A stretch of 64,000 nucleotides of DNA from Flavobacterium aquicola (lineage in GTDB: Bacteria > Bacteroidota > Bacteroidia > Flavobacteriales > Flavobacteriaceae), in contig NZ_QUNI01000004.1 in the NCBI RefSeq assembly GCF_003385115.1, positions 256,459 to 320,458 on the forward strand, given 5' to 3'. Position 1 is the first letter of the stretch. Every line of letters starts with the position of its first letter. Positions 19,666 to 28,459 of this stretch are shown here, piece by piece. The position numbers and the translations under genes were made by a program. A model generated the notes under the pieces. That model saw only the letters and a program-made list of their open reading frames with translations, searched no databases and had not been told where the DNA came from.

Positions 19666-20820
19666 TTAATTTTTTAAATCAATACCTTTATTGTTAATTC
19701 TTTGTTTTTTTACTTCCTTTAATTCTACTACCTTATAATATGCTTTCTTAGGTCTTAACTTTGAATCAAATAACAATGGATAATTAGTCCTTTCTTTTAT
19801 AGGCCAGTCATTTAACCAGGATTGCCCATCATGCACCCCCCAAAATGTAATCCGGCTGATTTTGTCTTTATATTTTAAAAATAATTTAAAAATAGAAGCG
19901 TAACGATCGGCTAGTTTGGCCTGGATAGAATCCGGAAGCTTTTCTGGATAAGGATTCATTTTGGTACTTCCCTCAAAATTCTGATTTACATCTGCTCCTT
20001 TCAAATCCCATGGATTTGGTAATACTGTAATATCCAGCTCAGTAAAAGCAACTTTTAAACCAAGTTCCGAATAGGCTAAAATACTTTTTTCGATTTCCTC
20101 TATTGATGGACTTTCCAACCTCCAATGACCTTGAATACCGACCCCATCAATTTTCCCTCCATGTGCTTGAATGTTCTTCACCAATTCAATTACGCCTTCT
20201 CTCTTTTTTGGCTCACAGATATTATAATCATTATAATACAAATCAACCTTCGGATCAGCTAGTGCAGCAAGTCTAAAAGAATCTGCCAAATAACTATCTC
20301 CAAGGGTATTATAAAAAACAGATTTCCTCAAAGTTCCATCTTCATTTAATGCTTCATTGACAACATCCCAAGAATTAATCCGGCCTTTGTATTTTGAAAC
20401 AATCGTAGTAATATGATCTTTCATAAATATTTTCATTTCGGTATTGTCTTTAATCTCAGCCATCCAAGGTGCTAGCTGGCTGTGCCAAATCAATGTGTGC
20501 CCATGAATGAACATTTTATTTTTCTCGCCATAAGCAACAAACTTATCAGTCATCGCAAAATCATATTTATCTTTTGAAGGATGAACAAACATAGACTTCA
20601 TACAATTTTCGGCAGTGATAGCATTAAATTCTTTTCGAATCAGCGCATCTGCTTTAGCATCTTTTTCTTCAATTTGATTAATATTTAAAGCAGTTCCAAT
20701 ATAAAAATCACCTTTAAAACTATTTTTTAAAGAAGACGAACTCGACCTTGTATTTTGTGAATTACAACTGCCAGATAAAACAAGAAATACAAATATTAAA
20801 TAGCTATCTATTATTTTCAT
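19666..20820 (-). CDS. GH10 endo-1,4-beta-xylanase, lipoprotein
   Basis: 384 residues. Lipoprotein signal with Cys19 (IFVFLVLSGSC) followed by a Ser-rich linker, then a GH10 barrel. The acid/base is Glu156 in SWDVVNEAL and the nucleophile is Glu261 in VAFTELDI. The GHTLIWHSQLAPWM and GIQGHWRLESP motifs support the family. It cleaves the xylan backbone into oligosaccharides at the cell surface or in the periplasm. It is the last gene of a GH67-uxuA-GH10 run. No carbohydrate-binding module is present. Confidence 0.97.
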   Translation of the reverse strand: MKIIDSYLIFVFLVLSGSCNSQNTRSSSSSLKNSFKGDFYIGTALNINQIEEKDAKADALIRKEFNAITAENCMKSMFVHPSKDKYDFAMTDKFVAYGEKNKMFIHGHTLIWHSQLAPWMAEIKDNTEMKIFMKDHITTIVSKYKGRINSWDVVNEALNEDGTLRKSVFYNTLGDSYLADSFRLAALADPKVDLYYNDYNICEPKKREGVIELVKNIQAHGGKIDGVGIQGHWRLESPSIEEIEKSILAYSELGLKVAFTELDITVLPNPWDLKGADVNQNFEGSTKMNPYPEKLPDSIQAKLADRYASIFKLFLKYKDKISRITFWGVHDGQSWLNDWPIKERTNYPLLFDSKLRPKKAYYKVVELKEVKKQRINNKGIDLKN

Positions 20821-20875
20821 TACTTATAATTTTAGATAATCAGATTTTTAAAAATTTTAAAACTCAGAAGCTTCT

Positions 20876-22054
20876 CTAAACTGGATTACCTAATTTATAA
20901 GCAATTCCCATTTCCAGCCCTCTTAGTTCAGCAAGACCTTTCAGCCTTCCTATCAAAGAATAACCCGGATACTGTTCCCTTGCACCTTCTATTGCATGCA
21001 GAAAACCATGGTCAGGACGCATTGGTAAACTTTCTTTTCTTCTATTCATCAGCGCGATTAGCTTTTCTACAATGACCTCCATTTTTGTATCTCCAATTAA
21101 ATGCTCAGATTCCCTAAAAATACTTTCATTTTCTCTAATAGTATTTCTCAAATGCAAAAAATGAATTCTATCTCCATAATTATCTATGATTTTTTCCAAA
21201 TCATTATTAGGATTTGCGCCTAATGAACCTGTACAATAACACAATCCATTTGCTGCTAAAGGCACAGCTTCGAAAATGGCTTTGATATCACTTTCTACTG
21301 AAAGAATACGTGGCAGTCCCAAAACAGAAAATGGAGGATCATCCGGGTGAATGGCTAATTTTGAACCATATTGCTCAGCAACTGGAGCTGTTTCTGATAA
21401 AAAGAAAATTAAATTTTCTCTTAGTTTTGCATCATCTATTGTTGCATAATTATCCAGTAAATCGAGTATCTGCTTGGCTGTAAAATCTATTTTGCTTCCC
21501 GGAAGCCCTAATAAAACATTTCTGAAAAGCAATTTTTTATCAGATTCTGACAGCTTGTTTCCAAACTCTAATGCTTTTTCTTTTTCAATTATAGAATAGC
21601 TGTTTTCTGAATTTGGCCGTTTTAATAAAAAAACATCAAAATAAGTAAAAGCTTCTTTATTGTATAAAAGTGCTCTGCTTCCATCCTGATTAACAAAATC
21701 ATGATCTGTTCGTACCCAATCTAAAATGGGCATAAAATTATAAGTGATAATCTTAATACCGCACTCAGCAAGATTTTTTATACTAATTTTATAGTTCTCA
21801 ATGTATAAAAGATAATCTCCGGACGCTCTCTTTATCTCTTCATGAACAGGCAGACTTTCTACTACTACCCATTCCAAACCTGCATTCCTAACGATTTCCT
21901 GTCTATTTTTAATTTCTTGAACCGTCCAGATTTCGCCAACAGGAATATGGTGCAATGCAGTTACAACTCCCGTCGCGCCCGCTTGTTTAATATCAATTAG
22001 ATTTACCGTATCCTGAGGTCCAAACCATCGCATAGTTTGCTGCATTTTTATCAT
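20876..22054 (-). CDS. uxuA: mannonate dehydratase
   Basis: 392 residues, family length. UxuA dehydrates D-mannonate to 2-keto-3-deoxy-D-gluconate in glucuronate catabolism. Typical blocks are the MRWFGPQDTVNL opening, VVESLPVHEEIK, IITYNFMPILDWVRTDH, KLAIHPDDPPF and MRPDHGFLHAIEG. An ATG at 22045 (MQQTMRWFG) is an alternative start close to the family norm. It lies between GH67 and GH10, which ties removal of (methyl)glucuronic acid from xylan to its catabolism. Glucuronate isomerase and mannonate oxidoreductase are not in the window. Confidence 0.96.
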   Translation of the reverse strand: MIKMQQTMRWFGPQDTVNLIDIKQAGATGVVTALHHIPVGEIWTVQEIKNRQEIVRNAGLEWVVVESLPVHEEIKRASGDYLLYIENYKISIKNLAECGIKIITYNFMPILDWVRTDHDFVNQDGSRALLYNKEAFTYFDVFLLKRPNSENSYSIIEKEKALEFGNKLSESDKKLLFRNVLLGLPGSKIDFTAKQILDLLDNYATIDDAKLRENLIFFLSETAPVAEQYGSKLAIHPDDPPFSVLGLPRILSVESDIKAIFEAVPLAANGLCYCTGSLGANPNNDLEKIIDNYGDRIHFLHLRNTIRENESIFRESEHLIGDTKMEVIVEKLIALMNRRKESLPMRPDHGFLHAIEGAREQYPGYSLIGRLKGLAELRGLEMGIAYKLGNPV

Positions 22055-22139
22055 AGTCTTTTAAATTTAAAGATTAAAACCCGATTCTGTTTCCACCAGT
22101 AACTATTACTATTTTTGTATTCATCTCTTTTTTCTATAA

Positions 22140-24305
22140 TTAGTTTCCTGGTGCAAAAGGAAACTTTAAAGATTCAAAATATTCTAAAGACTGACTAGGT
22201 TTTTCAACACCTATTGGCAGTTCCTTTCCCGAAAACTGCTGAAAATACAGCAAGCAGGCGTCCCGCCACCATTTTGCTTCTTTATATTGAATATTCAGTA
22301 GCATTTGTACTTCTTTGAAACGCTCGCTGTCAACATATTTTTCAGATGCATTCCAAGTTTTCTGCATTGCTGCAACCTGATTAACTCCCTGCTGATATTT
22401 TAAAGCCATTCCATCCCAAAGAGTGTGACCATCTTTTAGTTTATAATCCCAAGAAACATGGTGAAACCAAAGTAAATCTTTTTCAGGACAAGTTTCTAAT
22501 TTATCAAAAATAACCGCCACTTCAGGTGCATACTGCGAAACAGCATTTGTTCCAGATTTTGATCTATCAAAACCAATTCCATTTTTATCTGCTTTATGGT
22601 AATAAACCGGATTCCATTCTGGTCTTGAAAGATTACTTACCCAAGGTCCTGGTCCATAATGATGCCCTGTATCCATAATATGATGCAGTCCCAAGGGCGT
22701 CATATAATTTACAACTGCCTCACGTGATTGAATTAACATTTCTTTTATTGGAGCAATAAATTTTTTATCATTAGAAAAAGTACATCTTAACCATTCATCT
22801 GCTATAGTTTCTGAATCTAAATAGGGATTCCATGCCAATCTCCCAAAGCCATACCAATTTGCTTGCGCAAAAGGATGTCCAGTCCAATTCAAATCATTTC
22901 CTATATTGGCCACACCGGCAATTCCTGTAATTTTATTTTTATAAATCGAACCATCAATTACTTTTGTCACTGTAGAACCTTTGCCTTTTTGATAAGTATC
23001 TGATTCCAATACTTCCTGAAATAATTTAGGAAGAAATACCAAATGAGTACTAAAACCTAAGTATTCCTGCGTTATCTGAAATTCCATCATAAGTGGCGTT
23101 TTTGTCATCGCACCAAATAATGGATGAAATGGCTCTCTTGGCTGAAAATCGATGGCTCCATTTTTTACCTGAACAATAACATTTTCTCTAAATTTTCCAT
23201 CGCAAGGCTGGAATTCAGCATGCGCCTGCTTAGCGCGGTCATTCGCATCATGCTCAGAATATACAAATGCTCTCCACATAATAACACCTCCAAAAGGAGC
23301 TACTGCATCAGCCAGCATATTAGCGCCATCAACGTGATTTCTACCGTAATTTTGGGGTCCTGGCTGTCCTTCAGAATTCGCTTTGACAAGAAATCCGCCA
23401 AAATCAGGAATCCTTACATATATTTCTTTTGCTTTTGCTTTCCACCAATTAGCCACATCAGCATCTTTTGGGTCGGCAGTTTTTAAACCTCCAATTTCTA
23501 TTGGGGCAGAAAATCGTGCCGTTAAATACACTTTTATTCCGTACGGTCTAAAAACATTAGCAAGAGCCTCTACTTTTTCTAAATATTGCGGAGTCAAAAT
23601 CAAAGCGTTGGCATTAACATTTGTCAAAACGGTACCATTAATTCCTATCGATGCATTTGCACGGGCATAATCAATATAACGCTGCTCAATGAAATCAGGT
23701 AATTTTTGCCAATTCCATAATGAAAATCCAGCATAACCGCGTTCTACTGTGCGATCTAAATTATCCCAATGGTTTAATATACGGATATTCGTTTTTGGTG
23801 AATCAGCTATATTCAGTTTTTCAATGCTTTTATTGGTCTGAATCAATCTTAAAAAACTGTAAACACCATACAAAACACCAACTTCCTTTTTTCCAGTTAT
23901 AACAATGTGACTTTTATTATTGATGACAATCGATTTAATTATAAAACCCTCATCGTTTATTAAGTTTAAATCAGATTCCACCGTTTTTTGAATTTCAGCA
24001 TTTAAATGCGTTTTAGAACCTATTACAATACTTTGGAAAACTTCTAATTTAGTGTTAACAGTGATTTTTTTTTCAAGCATATCTTCCAGTGCTGATTGTA
24101 ATTCATTCCCAGCAATGCTAATTGTTTCGGAATTACCCAACAGGGTTATTCCCTTAATATGTGATAAATATTTTGCTTTTAAATCCAGATTCGTCAGTGT
24201 ATTATATTGAAGCCATAATTTATAATCTTTTTGAGAGAATCCAGACCATGATATACCTAAGAGGAGAATCATCAATCTTAAAATACTCATTTTATTATGT
24301 TTCAT
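22140..24305 (-). CDS. aguA: GH67 alpha-glucuronidase, secreted
   Basis: 721 residues with a signal peptide (LMILLLGISWSGFSQ), so probably periplasmic. GH67 enzymes release (4-O-methyl)glucuronic acid from the non-reducing end of short xylo-oligosaccharides. The general acid is Glu312 in VKANSEGQPGPQNYG. The catalytic carboxylate pair is Asp386 in NGAIDFQPRE and Glu414 in ITQEYLG, 28 residues apart as in characterised family members. It is the first gene of the GH67-uxuA-GH10 run and has a LacI-type operator 115 bases upstream, with the LacI gene divergent. Confidence 0.96.
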   Translation of the reverse strand: MKHNKMSILRLMILLLGISWSGFSQKDYKLWLQYNTLTNLDLKAKYLSHIKGITLLGNSETISIAGNELQSALEDMLEKKITVNTKLEVFQSIVIGSKTHLNAEIQKTVESDLNLINDEGFIIKSIVINNKSHIVITGKKEVGVLYGVYSFLRLIQTNKSIEKLNIADSPKTNIRILNHWDNLDRTVERGYAGFSLWNWQKLPDFIEQRYIDYARANASIGINGTVLTNVNANALILTPQYLEKVEALANVFRPYGIKVYLTARFSAPIEIGGLKTADPKDADVANWWKAKAKEIYVRIPDFGGFLVKANSEGQPGPQNYGRNHVDGANMLADAVAPFGGVIMWRAFVYSEHDANDRAKQAHAEFQPCDGKFRENVIVQVKNGAIDFQPREPFHPLFGAMTKTPLMMEFQITQEYLGFSTHLVFLPKLFQEVLESDTYQKGKGSTVTKVIDGSIYKNKITGIAGVANIGNDLNWTGHPFAQANWYGFGRLAWNPYLDSETIADEWLRCTFSNDKKFIAPIKEMLIQSREAVVNYMTPLGLHHIMDTGHHYGPGPWVSNLSRPEWNPVYYHKADKNGIGFDRSKSGTNAVSQYAPEVAVIFDKLETCPEKDLLWFHHVSWDYKLKDGHTLWDGMALKYQQGVNQVAAMQKTWNASEKYVDSERFKEVQMLLNIQYKEAKWWRDACLLYFQQFSGKELPIGVEKPSQSLEYFESLKFPFAPGN

Positions 24306-24419
24306 TTTTTCTGTTTTGTTAAAACTAATTTAAGCATAAATCAATAATTTTCGTTTAAATCCAATTATTTAATAATAAGCTGTATAAAAAAGTAAATTTA
24401 TAAAAACAAAAGCATTTAT

Positions 24420-24431
24420 GCAATCGGTTGT
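24420..24431. promoter_or_regulatory. LacI-type operator upstream of the GH67 gene
   Basis: GCAATCGGTTGT shares the exact core CAATCGGTTGTG with the site at 19590 and has the central-CG near-palindrome typical of LacI-family operators. It lies in the divergent region between the GH67 gene and the LacI gene. Confidence 0.62.
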
Positions 24432-24645
24432 GTGTTATATTCATTTTAAATAACAATAAATTTATTATTTGTAATAAAATTTCAAACAAATATTGTTTAT
24501 TTCATATAACATCGTTGGAGTTTGAAAAAAATATTTTTTTTATAATATATCAATATACAATTTGAATAGATAAATTATAAATGTGATGATCAGTCAAAAG
24601 ACAACAACTGATCGTGTTTGATTAATATTAAATATCTAAAAACTG

Positions 24646-24653
24646 TATATTTG
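24646..24653 (+). promoter_or_regulatory. -7 box of the LacI-type regulator gene
   Basis: TATATTTG matches the TAnnTTTG consensus 18 bases before the start codon. A TTG at 24618-24620 is 25 bases upstream, slightly beyond the usual spacing. Confidence 0.5.
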
Positions 24654-24671
24654 TTTAAATTTAACGTGTAA

Positions 24672-25703
24672 ATGGAAGAAAATAAAGATATCACGATTTA
24701 TGACATTGCTAAAAAATTAAATCTTGCAACTTCTACAATCTCAAGAGCTTTAAAAGATCATCATAGCATCAGTGCAAAAACAATTAAAAAGGTCAAAGAG
24801 GCTTGTGCAGAATTAGGATATCGGCCGAATAGTCTTGCAGCAGGGTTACGAAGCAACAAAACTCAAACTATTGGTGTTTTAGTACCAACAATTGACCAGC
24901 CATTTCTATCATCATTAATTAGCGGAATTGAGACTACGGCTAAAAAATCGGGATACAATATCCTCATTACACAATCAGGAGATTCTTACCAAGAAGAAAT
25001 TAATATGACCCAGGCTCTCTATGCCAGCAGAGTGAGCGGTATAATTTGTTCCTTAGGTATGGGAACAAGAGATACATCACATTTTCAGCCTTTTATTGAT
25101 GCTAAAATTCCGTTAGTTTTTGTAGACAGGGTTCCCCATGATATAGATACTTACAGAGTTATAATTGACAATTATGCAGCTGGCTATAAAGCTACAAAAC
25201 ATCTTATAGATCAAGGCTGTAGCCGGATTGCGCACTTTTATGCCGGTATGGAATTTGGCACATTATTTAGTGAAAGAAAAAGAGGCTATTTAGACGCTTT
25301 GAGAGCTCACAATCTTCCTATTGAAGAAGACTTAATAATCAAATTAGAATCGCTGGTCTTTACTGAGGGAATTAAAGCAACCAATAAACTATTAGACCTC
25401 AAAAACCCTCCTGACGGAATTTTTTCATCAGTTGATATCATCGCAATAAGCGCCATACAATGTGCAAAAAAAAGAGGTGTAAAAATACCCGAAGAACTTG
25501 CAATAATCGGATTCAATGATGATCCAATTTCAGCAATTATCGATCCCGGTTTATCAACAATATCGCATCCCGCATTTAAAATGGGACAAATTTCTGCAGA
25601 AAAAATTTTAAACCACCTACTATTACCAAAAAAGGAAAACATTAAAGAAATCACATATTTAAATACAGAAGTAATAATTAGAGAATCTACAAAAAAAAGC
25701 TAA
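24672..25703 (+). CDS. LacI-family transcriptional regulator
   Basis: 343 residues. The N-terminal LacI helix-turn-helix and hinge are clear: TIYDIAKKLNLATSTISRAL then GYRPNSLAAGLRSNKT. A periplasmic-binding-protein-like effector domain follows from about residue 62 (TIGVLVPTIDQPFLSSL) to the end. It is divergent from the GH67 gene. Because two matching LacI-style operators lie upstream of the GH67 and symporter operons, it is the likely regulator of xylan/glucuronate use. The effector could be glucuronate, a xylo-oligosaccharide or a catabolic intermediate; the sequence does not say which. Confidence 0.93.
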   Translation: MEENKDITIYDIAKKLNLATSTISRALKDHHSISAKTIKKVKEACAELGYRPNSLAAGLRSNKTQTIGVLVPTIDQPFLSSLISGIETTAKKSGYNILITQSGDSYQEEINMTQALYASRVSGIICSLGMGTRDTSHFQPFIDAKIPLVFVDRVPHDIDTYRVIIDNYAAGYKATKHLIDQGCSRIAHFYAGMEFGTLFSERKRGYLDALRAHNLPIEEDLIIKLESLVFTEGIKATNKLLDLKNPPDGIFSSVDIIAISAIQCAKKRGVKIPEELAIIGFNDDPISAIIDPGLSTISHPAFKMGQISAEKILNHLLLPKKENIKEITYLNTEVIIRESTKKS

Positions 25704-25914
25704 GAATCAAAAACCAAGGCATGAAATTTTGTAAAATTCTATTGCACAAAAAAATACCATCACTTTTCCTTAAAGTAATGATTGAGGAAAATAGCATATT
25801 ATAACAGTAAAGCTGCATAAAAAAAAATTAAAGATTTTCATTCAAGCCAGCAGACACAATGGATTTTTAATTTTATACTCTGACTTTTATCCACATAAAA
25901 AAAGGCACAAAAAC

Positions 25915-25941
25915 AAAAAACCCTTTGAAATCAAAGGGTTT
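25915..25941 (-). terminator. terminator of the GH31 transcript
   Basis: The stem AAACCCTTTG / CAAAGGGTTT with an AAAT loop is followed on the minus strand by a T-run. It lies about 75 bases past the GH31 stop codon. Confidence 0.85.
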
Positions 25942-25945
25942 AAGA

Positions 25946-25960
25946 GTGAACGCAGAAGGA
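25946..25960 (-). repeat. displaced copy of the tRNA-Arg 3' end, possible attachment-site remnant
   Basis: GTGAACGCAGAAGGA is identical to 31165-31179, which is the 3' end of the tRNA-Arg gene plus one base. Both copies have the same orientation and both sit next to a terminator hairpin bounded by an A-rich stretch. Confidence 0.55.
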
Positions 25961-26015
25961 GCTGTTTAAATTTATAATGTTAAGAAGTTCATTTAATACA
26001 GTCTTCTTTAGATTT

Positions 26016-28364
26016 CTAAAGTTTCAACACTATTTTTTTTCCGTTATAAGAAATATTCTTTCCCTGCCCGCCGGAACTGTCACCAACTGCAGTGTTCGGA
26101 CCGGCAACAGTAATTTTAAAATTACGTGATTTTAACATTCCTGGAAAAGTACCTTCTCTGTTTTCAATAGTAAGTGTTTTTGTTTTATCAGTCCATTTTA
26201 ATTTGATAATCGAATACATTTTTTTCTCATAATTGTAATTATCATTTTCGTCCTCATACAGCGTAAATTCACCATCGGCGCCAGGGTAGATACGTATTTC
26301 CAGATTGTCCCATTTTTTTTCAGTGGAATATTGAACCTTAGGTCCAAAAGGAAGAATTGTACCTGCTTTGATAAAAAGAGGAATTTCATCTACAGCTGAT
26401 TCGGACACAATAGTTTGCCCGCCTTTGATATATTTATTAGTCCAGAAATTGTACCAGTCAATTCCATCAGGAAGGTAAACAGACCATTCTCTTGATTTAT
26501 ATTTTGTTACTGGAGCCACGAGAATCGAACGCCCAAATAAATATTCATTGCCAATACTGTGAGTAGTTTTATCAGATACAAAATCCATAATGAGCGGACG
26601 CATAAAGGTTCCATTATTGCTGCTTACATCCCATGATGTACTGTAAATATAAGGCAACAGACTGTACCTAAGATTAATTGATTTTTCCTGCGCATCAAAA
26701 CACCATGTTCCTCGTTCACCAAAATTCCAAATTTCACGTGGAAGGTCAGTTCCGTGAGAACGCATCATGGGACAAAAAGCACCAAACTGCATCCAGCGGA
26801 CATACAATTCCTGAAATTCAGGATTTTTATTTCCTCCATCTTTTATCCATCTATATGCAAAAAAGCCTCCAATATCACTGTTCCAATTAGGAATTCCCAT
26901 CAAAGTATAATTCAGCGCTGCAGGAATTTGCCTCTCCAGCATCTCCCAGGAAGAAACCACATCGCCACTCCATGTATTTGAGCCATAAAGCTGCTGTCCT
27001 ATAAATCCTGAACGTGTTAGAATTACAGCTCTCTTGGTATCGTTGGCTTTACGCTGGTTAACCGCAATTCCTTTATTATGCATAAGACTATATCCATTTT
27101 TTACACTTCGATAACTGCCTAAATGGGTTGGAAGATCATAATCAGAGTCTTGTCGATTAATGTGGTCAGGTTCTGTTGAATCCAGCCACCAGCCATCGTT
27201 TCCAATATAACTGAATATACCTTTGTTTAAATAACGCCAATAAATATCCAAAGCTTCCGGATTGTATACATCATAAGGTCTTGCACCGCTGTTTGGTGGC
27301 CAAGTATCAAAATTGATAATCATTTTTTTGCTGTCAAATTCCTTACGCTGCTCTGTTTTCGGACCAAATCCAGGCCAAGTGACAATTAATAATTTTGCAT
27401 TTAACTTATGAATTTCGTCTGCCCATTTCTTTGGATTTGGAAACCTCTGCTTATCAAAACTCTGCGAATTCCATAAACTATCTGTTTTGTTGAATTCAGG
27501 CCAGTATCTCCAGTCCTGGATAACGACATCTATAGGTATTTTGAGAGCGCGGTATTTTTTTAAAACATCAAGGCTTTCATTTTCTGTATGATAACGTTCC
27601 TTACTTTGAAAAAAACCATAAGCCCATAATGGAAGCATAGGCGCTTTTCCAGTAAGATCACGGACTTGAGTTATAACGCCGTCTGCACTTTTACCATACA
27701 TAAAATAATAATCGGCACAATGACCTAAACCTTCAAAAGAAAGTTCCTGCGCATTATCGTTAAATTTAGAAATAGAGTAATTATCCCAAAAAACAGCATA
27801 GCCTTTCACAGACATAAAATACGGTGAATAAGTAGACATGTTTTCATTCTGCATATTATGGGTTGAATTCCGGCGACTGAATTTATTATCCATGATTTGC
27901 CCTACACCGTAAATAGCTTCATCTCTTTCAAGCAAAAAACCTTCACGAACATTATAAGACGGCGTTCCAGCATCATCTACAGCTGAAAACTGCGTACCGA
28001 AATCCTTATCTTTAAGCAGGAGTTTCCCGTTAGAGTCGTAAAAGATTATACCTCCAGTTTCAGGGTTGACTTCAACTTGTATGGAACTGCTTTCTAATAC
28101 CGTTTTATTTCCCTTTTGTGCTGACTTAACAGATATGGTTTCGGGTGATTTAACTACCGAAAGACTTTTTTTATTATATGGAAAGCCTTGCGGAGTTTTG
28201 TACACACGTACAATATTGTTCGAATAGAATTCGATCTGAATATCCATATTCTGTGTTGCAAATTTTACTCCCTGTCTTGTTGTTTCAATAGACTGAGCAT
28301 TTAAATTCACTGTTATGAAGACTGCAATAGTCAGCATAAAACTGGTTGTTTTTGAAAATTTCAT
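26016..28364 (-). CDS. GH31 family alpha-glycosidase (alpha-xylosidase or alpha-glucosidase), secreted
   Basis: 782 residues with a signal peptide (FMLTIAVFITVNLNAQ). The GH31 barrel has its nucleophile in GWWLDSTEPD and a second conserved segment in SGDVVSSWEMLERQIPAAL; a DUF5110-like beta domain closes the protein. The VIQDWRYWPEF and WWLDSTEPD motifs resemble alpha-xylosidases that trim xyloglucan, but alpha-glucosidase activity cannot be excluded. No PA14 insertion is present. It is preceded at 87 bases by the propeller/AraC regulator gene and has AraC-style repeats and a -7 box in that gap, so the regulator probably controls it. Confidence 0.92.
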   Translation of the reverse strand: MKFSKTTSFMLTIAVFITVNLNAQSIETTRQGVKFATQNMDIQIEFYSNNIVRVYKTPQGFPYNKKSLSVVKSPETISVKSAQKGNKTVLESSSIQVEVNPETGGIIFYDSNGKLLLKDKDFGTQFSAVDDAGTPSYNVREGFLLERDEAIYGVGQIMDNKFSRRNSTHNMQNENMSTYSPYFMSVKGYAVFWDNYSISKFNDNAQELSFEGLGHCADYYFMYGKSADGVITQVRDLTGKAPMLPLWAYGFFQSKERYHTENESLDVLKKYRALKIPIDVVIQDWRYWPEFNKTDSLWNSQSFDKQRFPNPKKWADEIHKLNAKLLIVTWPGFGPKTEQRKEFDSKKMIINFDTWPPNSGARPYDVYNPEALDIYWRYLNKGIFSYIGNDGWWLDSTEPDHINRQDSDYDLPTHLGSYRSVKNGYSLMHNKGIAVNQRKANDTKRAVILTRSGFIGQQLYGSNTWSGDVVSSWEMLERQIPAALNYTLMGIPNWNSDIGGFFAYRWIKDGGNKNPEFQELYVRWMQFGAFCPMMRSHGTDLPREIWNFGERGTWCFDAQEKSINLRYSLLPYIYSTSWDVSSNNGTFMRPLIMDFVSDKTTHSIGNEYLFGRSILVAPVTKYKSREWSVYLPDGIDWYNFWTNKYIKGGQTIVSESAVDEIPLFIKAGTILPFGPKVQYSTEKKWDNLEIRIYPGADGEFTLYEDENDNYNYEKKMYSIIKLKWTDKTKTLTIENREGTFPGMLKSRNFKITVAGPNTAVGDSSGGQGKNISYNGKKIVLKL

Positions 28365-28393
28365 GGTTGTTTATATTTTGATATCTAGAACAT

Positions 28394-28401
28394 CAAAAGT
28401 A
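28394..28401 (-). promoter_or_regulatory. -7 box of the GH31 gene
   Basis: On the minus strand TACTTTTG fits TAnnTTTG, about 30 bases before the start codon. No TTG -33 element lies at the usual distance; the activator-like direct repeats at 28429-28459 occupy the upstream zone instead. Confidence 0.5.
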
Positions 28402-28428
28402 TCCCAGAACCACCATATTTAAACAGCA

Positions 28429-28459
28429 GTCATGTTGAAATAAATAACAATCATGTTGA
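28429..28459 (-). promoter_or_regulatory. AraC-style direct repeat upstream of the GH31 gene
   Basis: TCATGTTGA occurs at 28429-28437 and 28451-28459, exactly 22 bases apart, about two helical turns. AraC-family activators bind such tandem half sites. The pair lies just upstream of a -7 box that lacks a -33 element, and the second half site overlaps the stop codon of the regulator gene. Confidence 0.5.

Larger units (their letters stand above)
24306..24671. other. divergent intergenic region between the GH67 and LacI genes
   Basis: 366 very AT-rich bases that must hold both divergent promoters. It contains the LacI-type operator at 24420-24431 and a rightward -7 box at 24646-24653. I found no convincing minus-strand promoter for the GH67 gene. 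Confidence 0.6.
25704..26015. other. convergent intergenic region with terminator and tRNA-Arg 3' remnant
   Basis: 312 AT-rich bases between the converging LacI and GH31 genes. It holds the terminator at 25915-25941 and a 15-base copy of the tRNA-Arg 3' end at 25946-25960. No ORF is credible. Confidence 0.6.
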
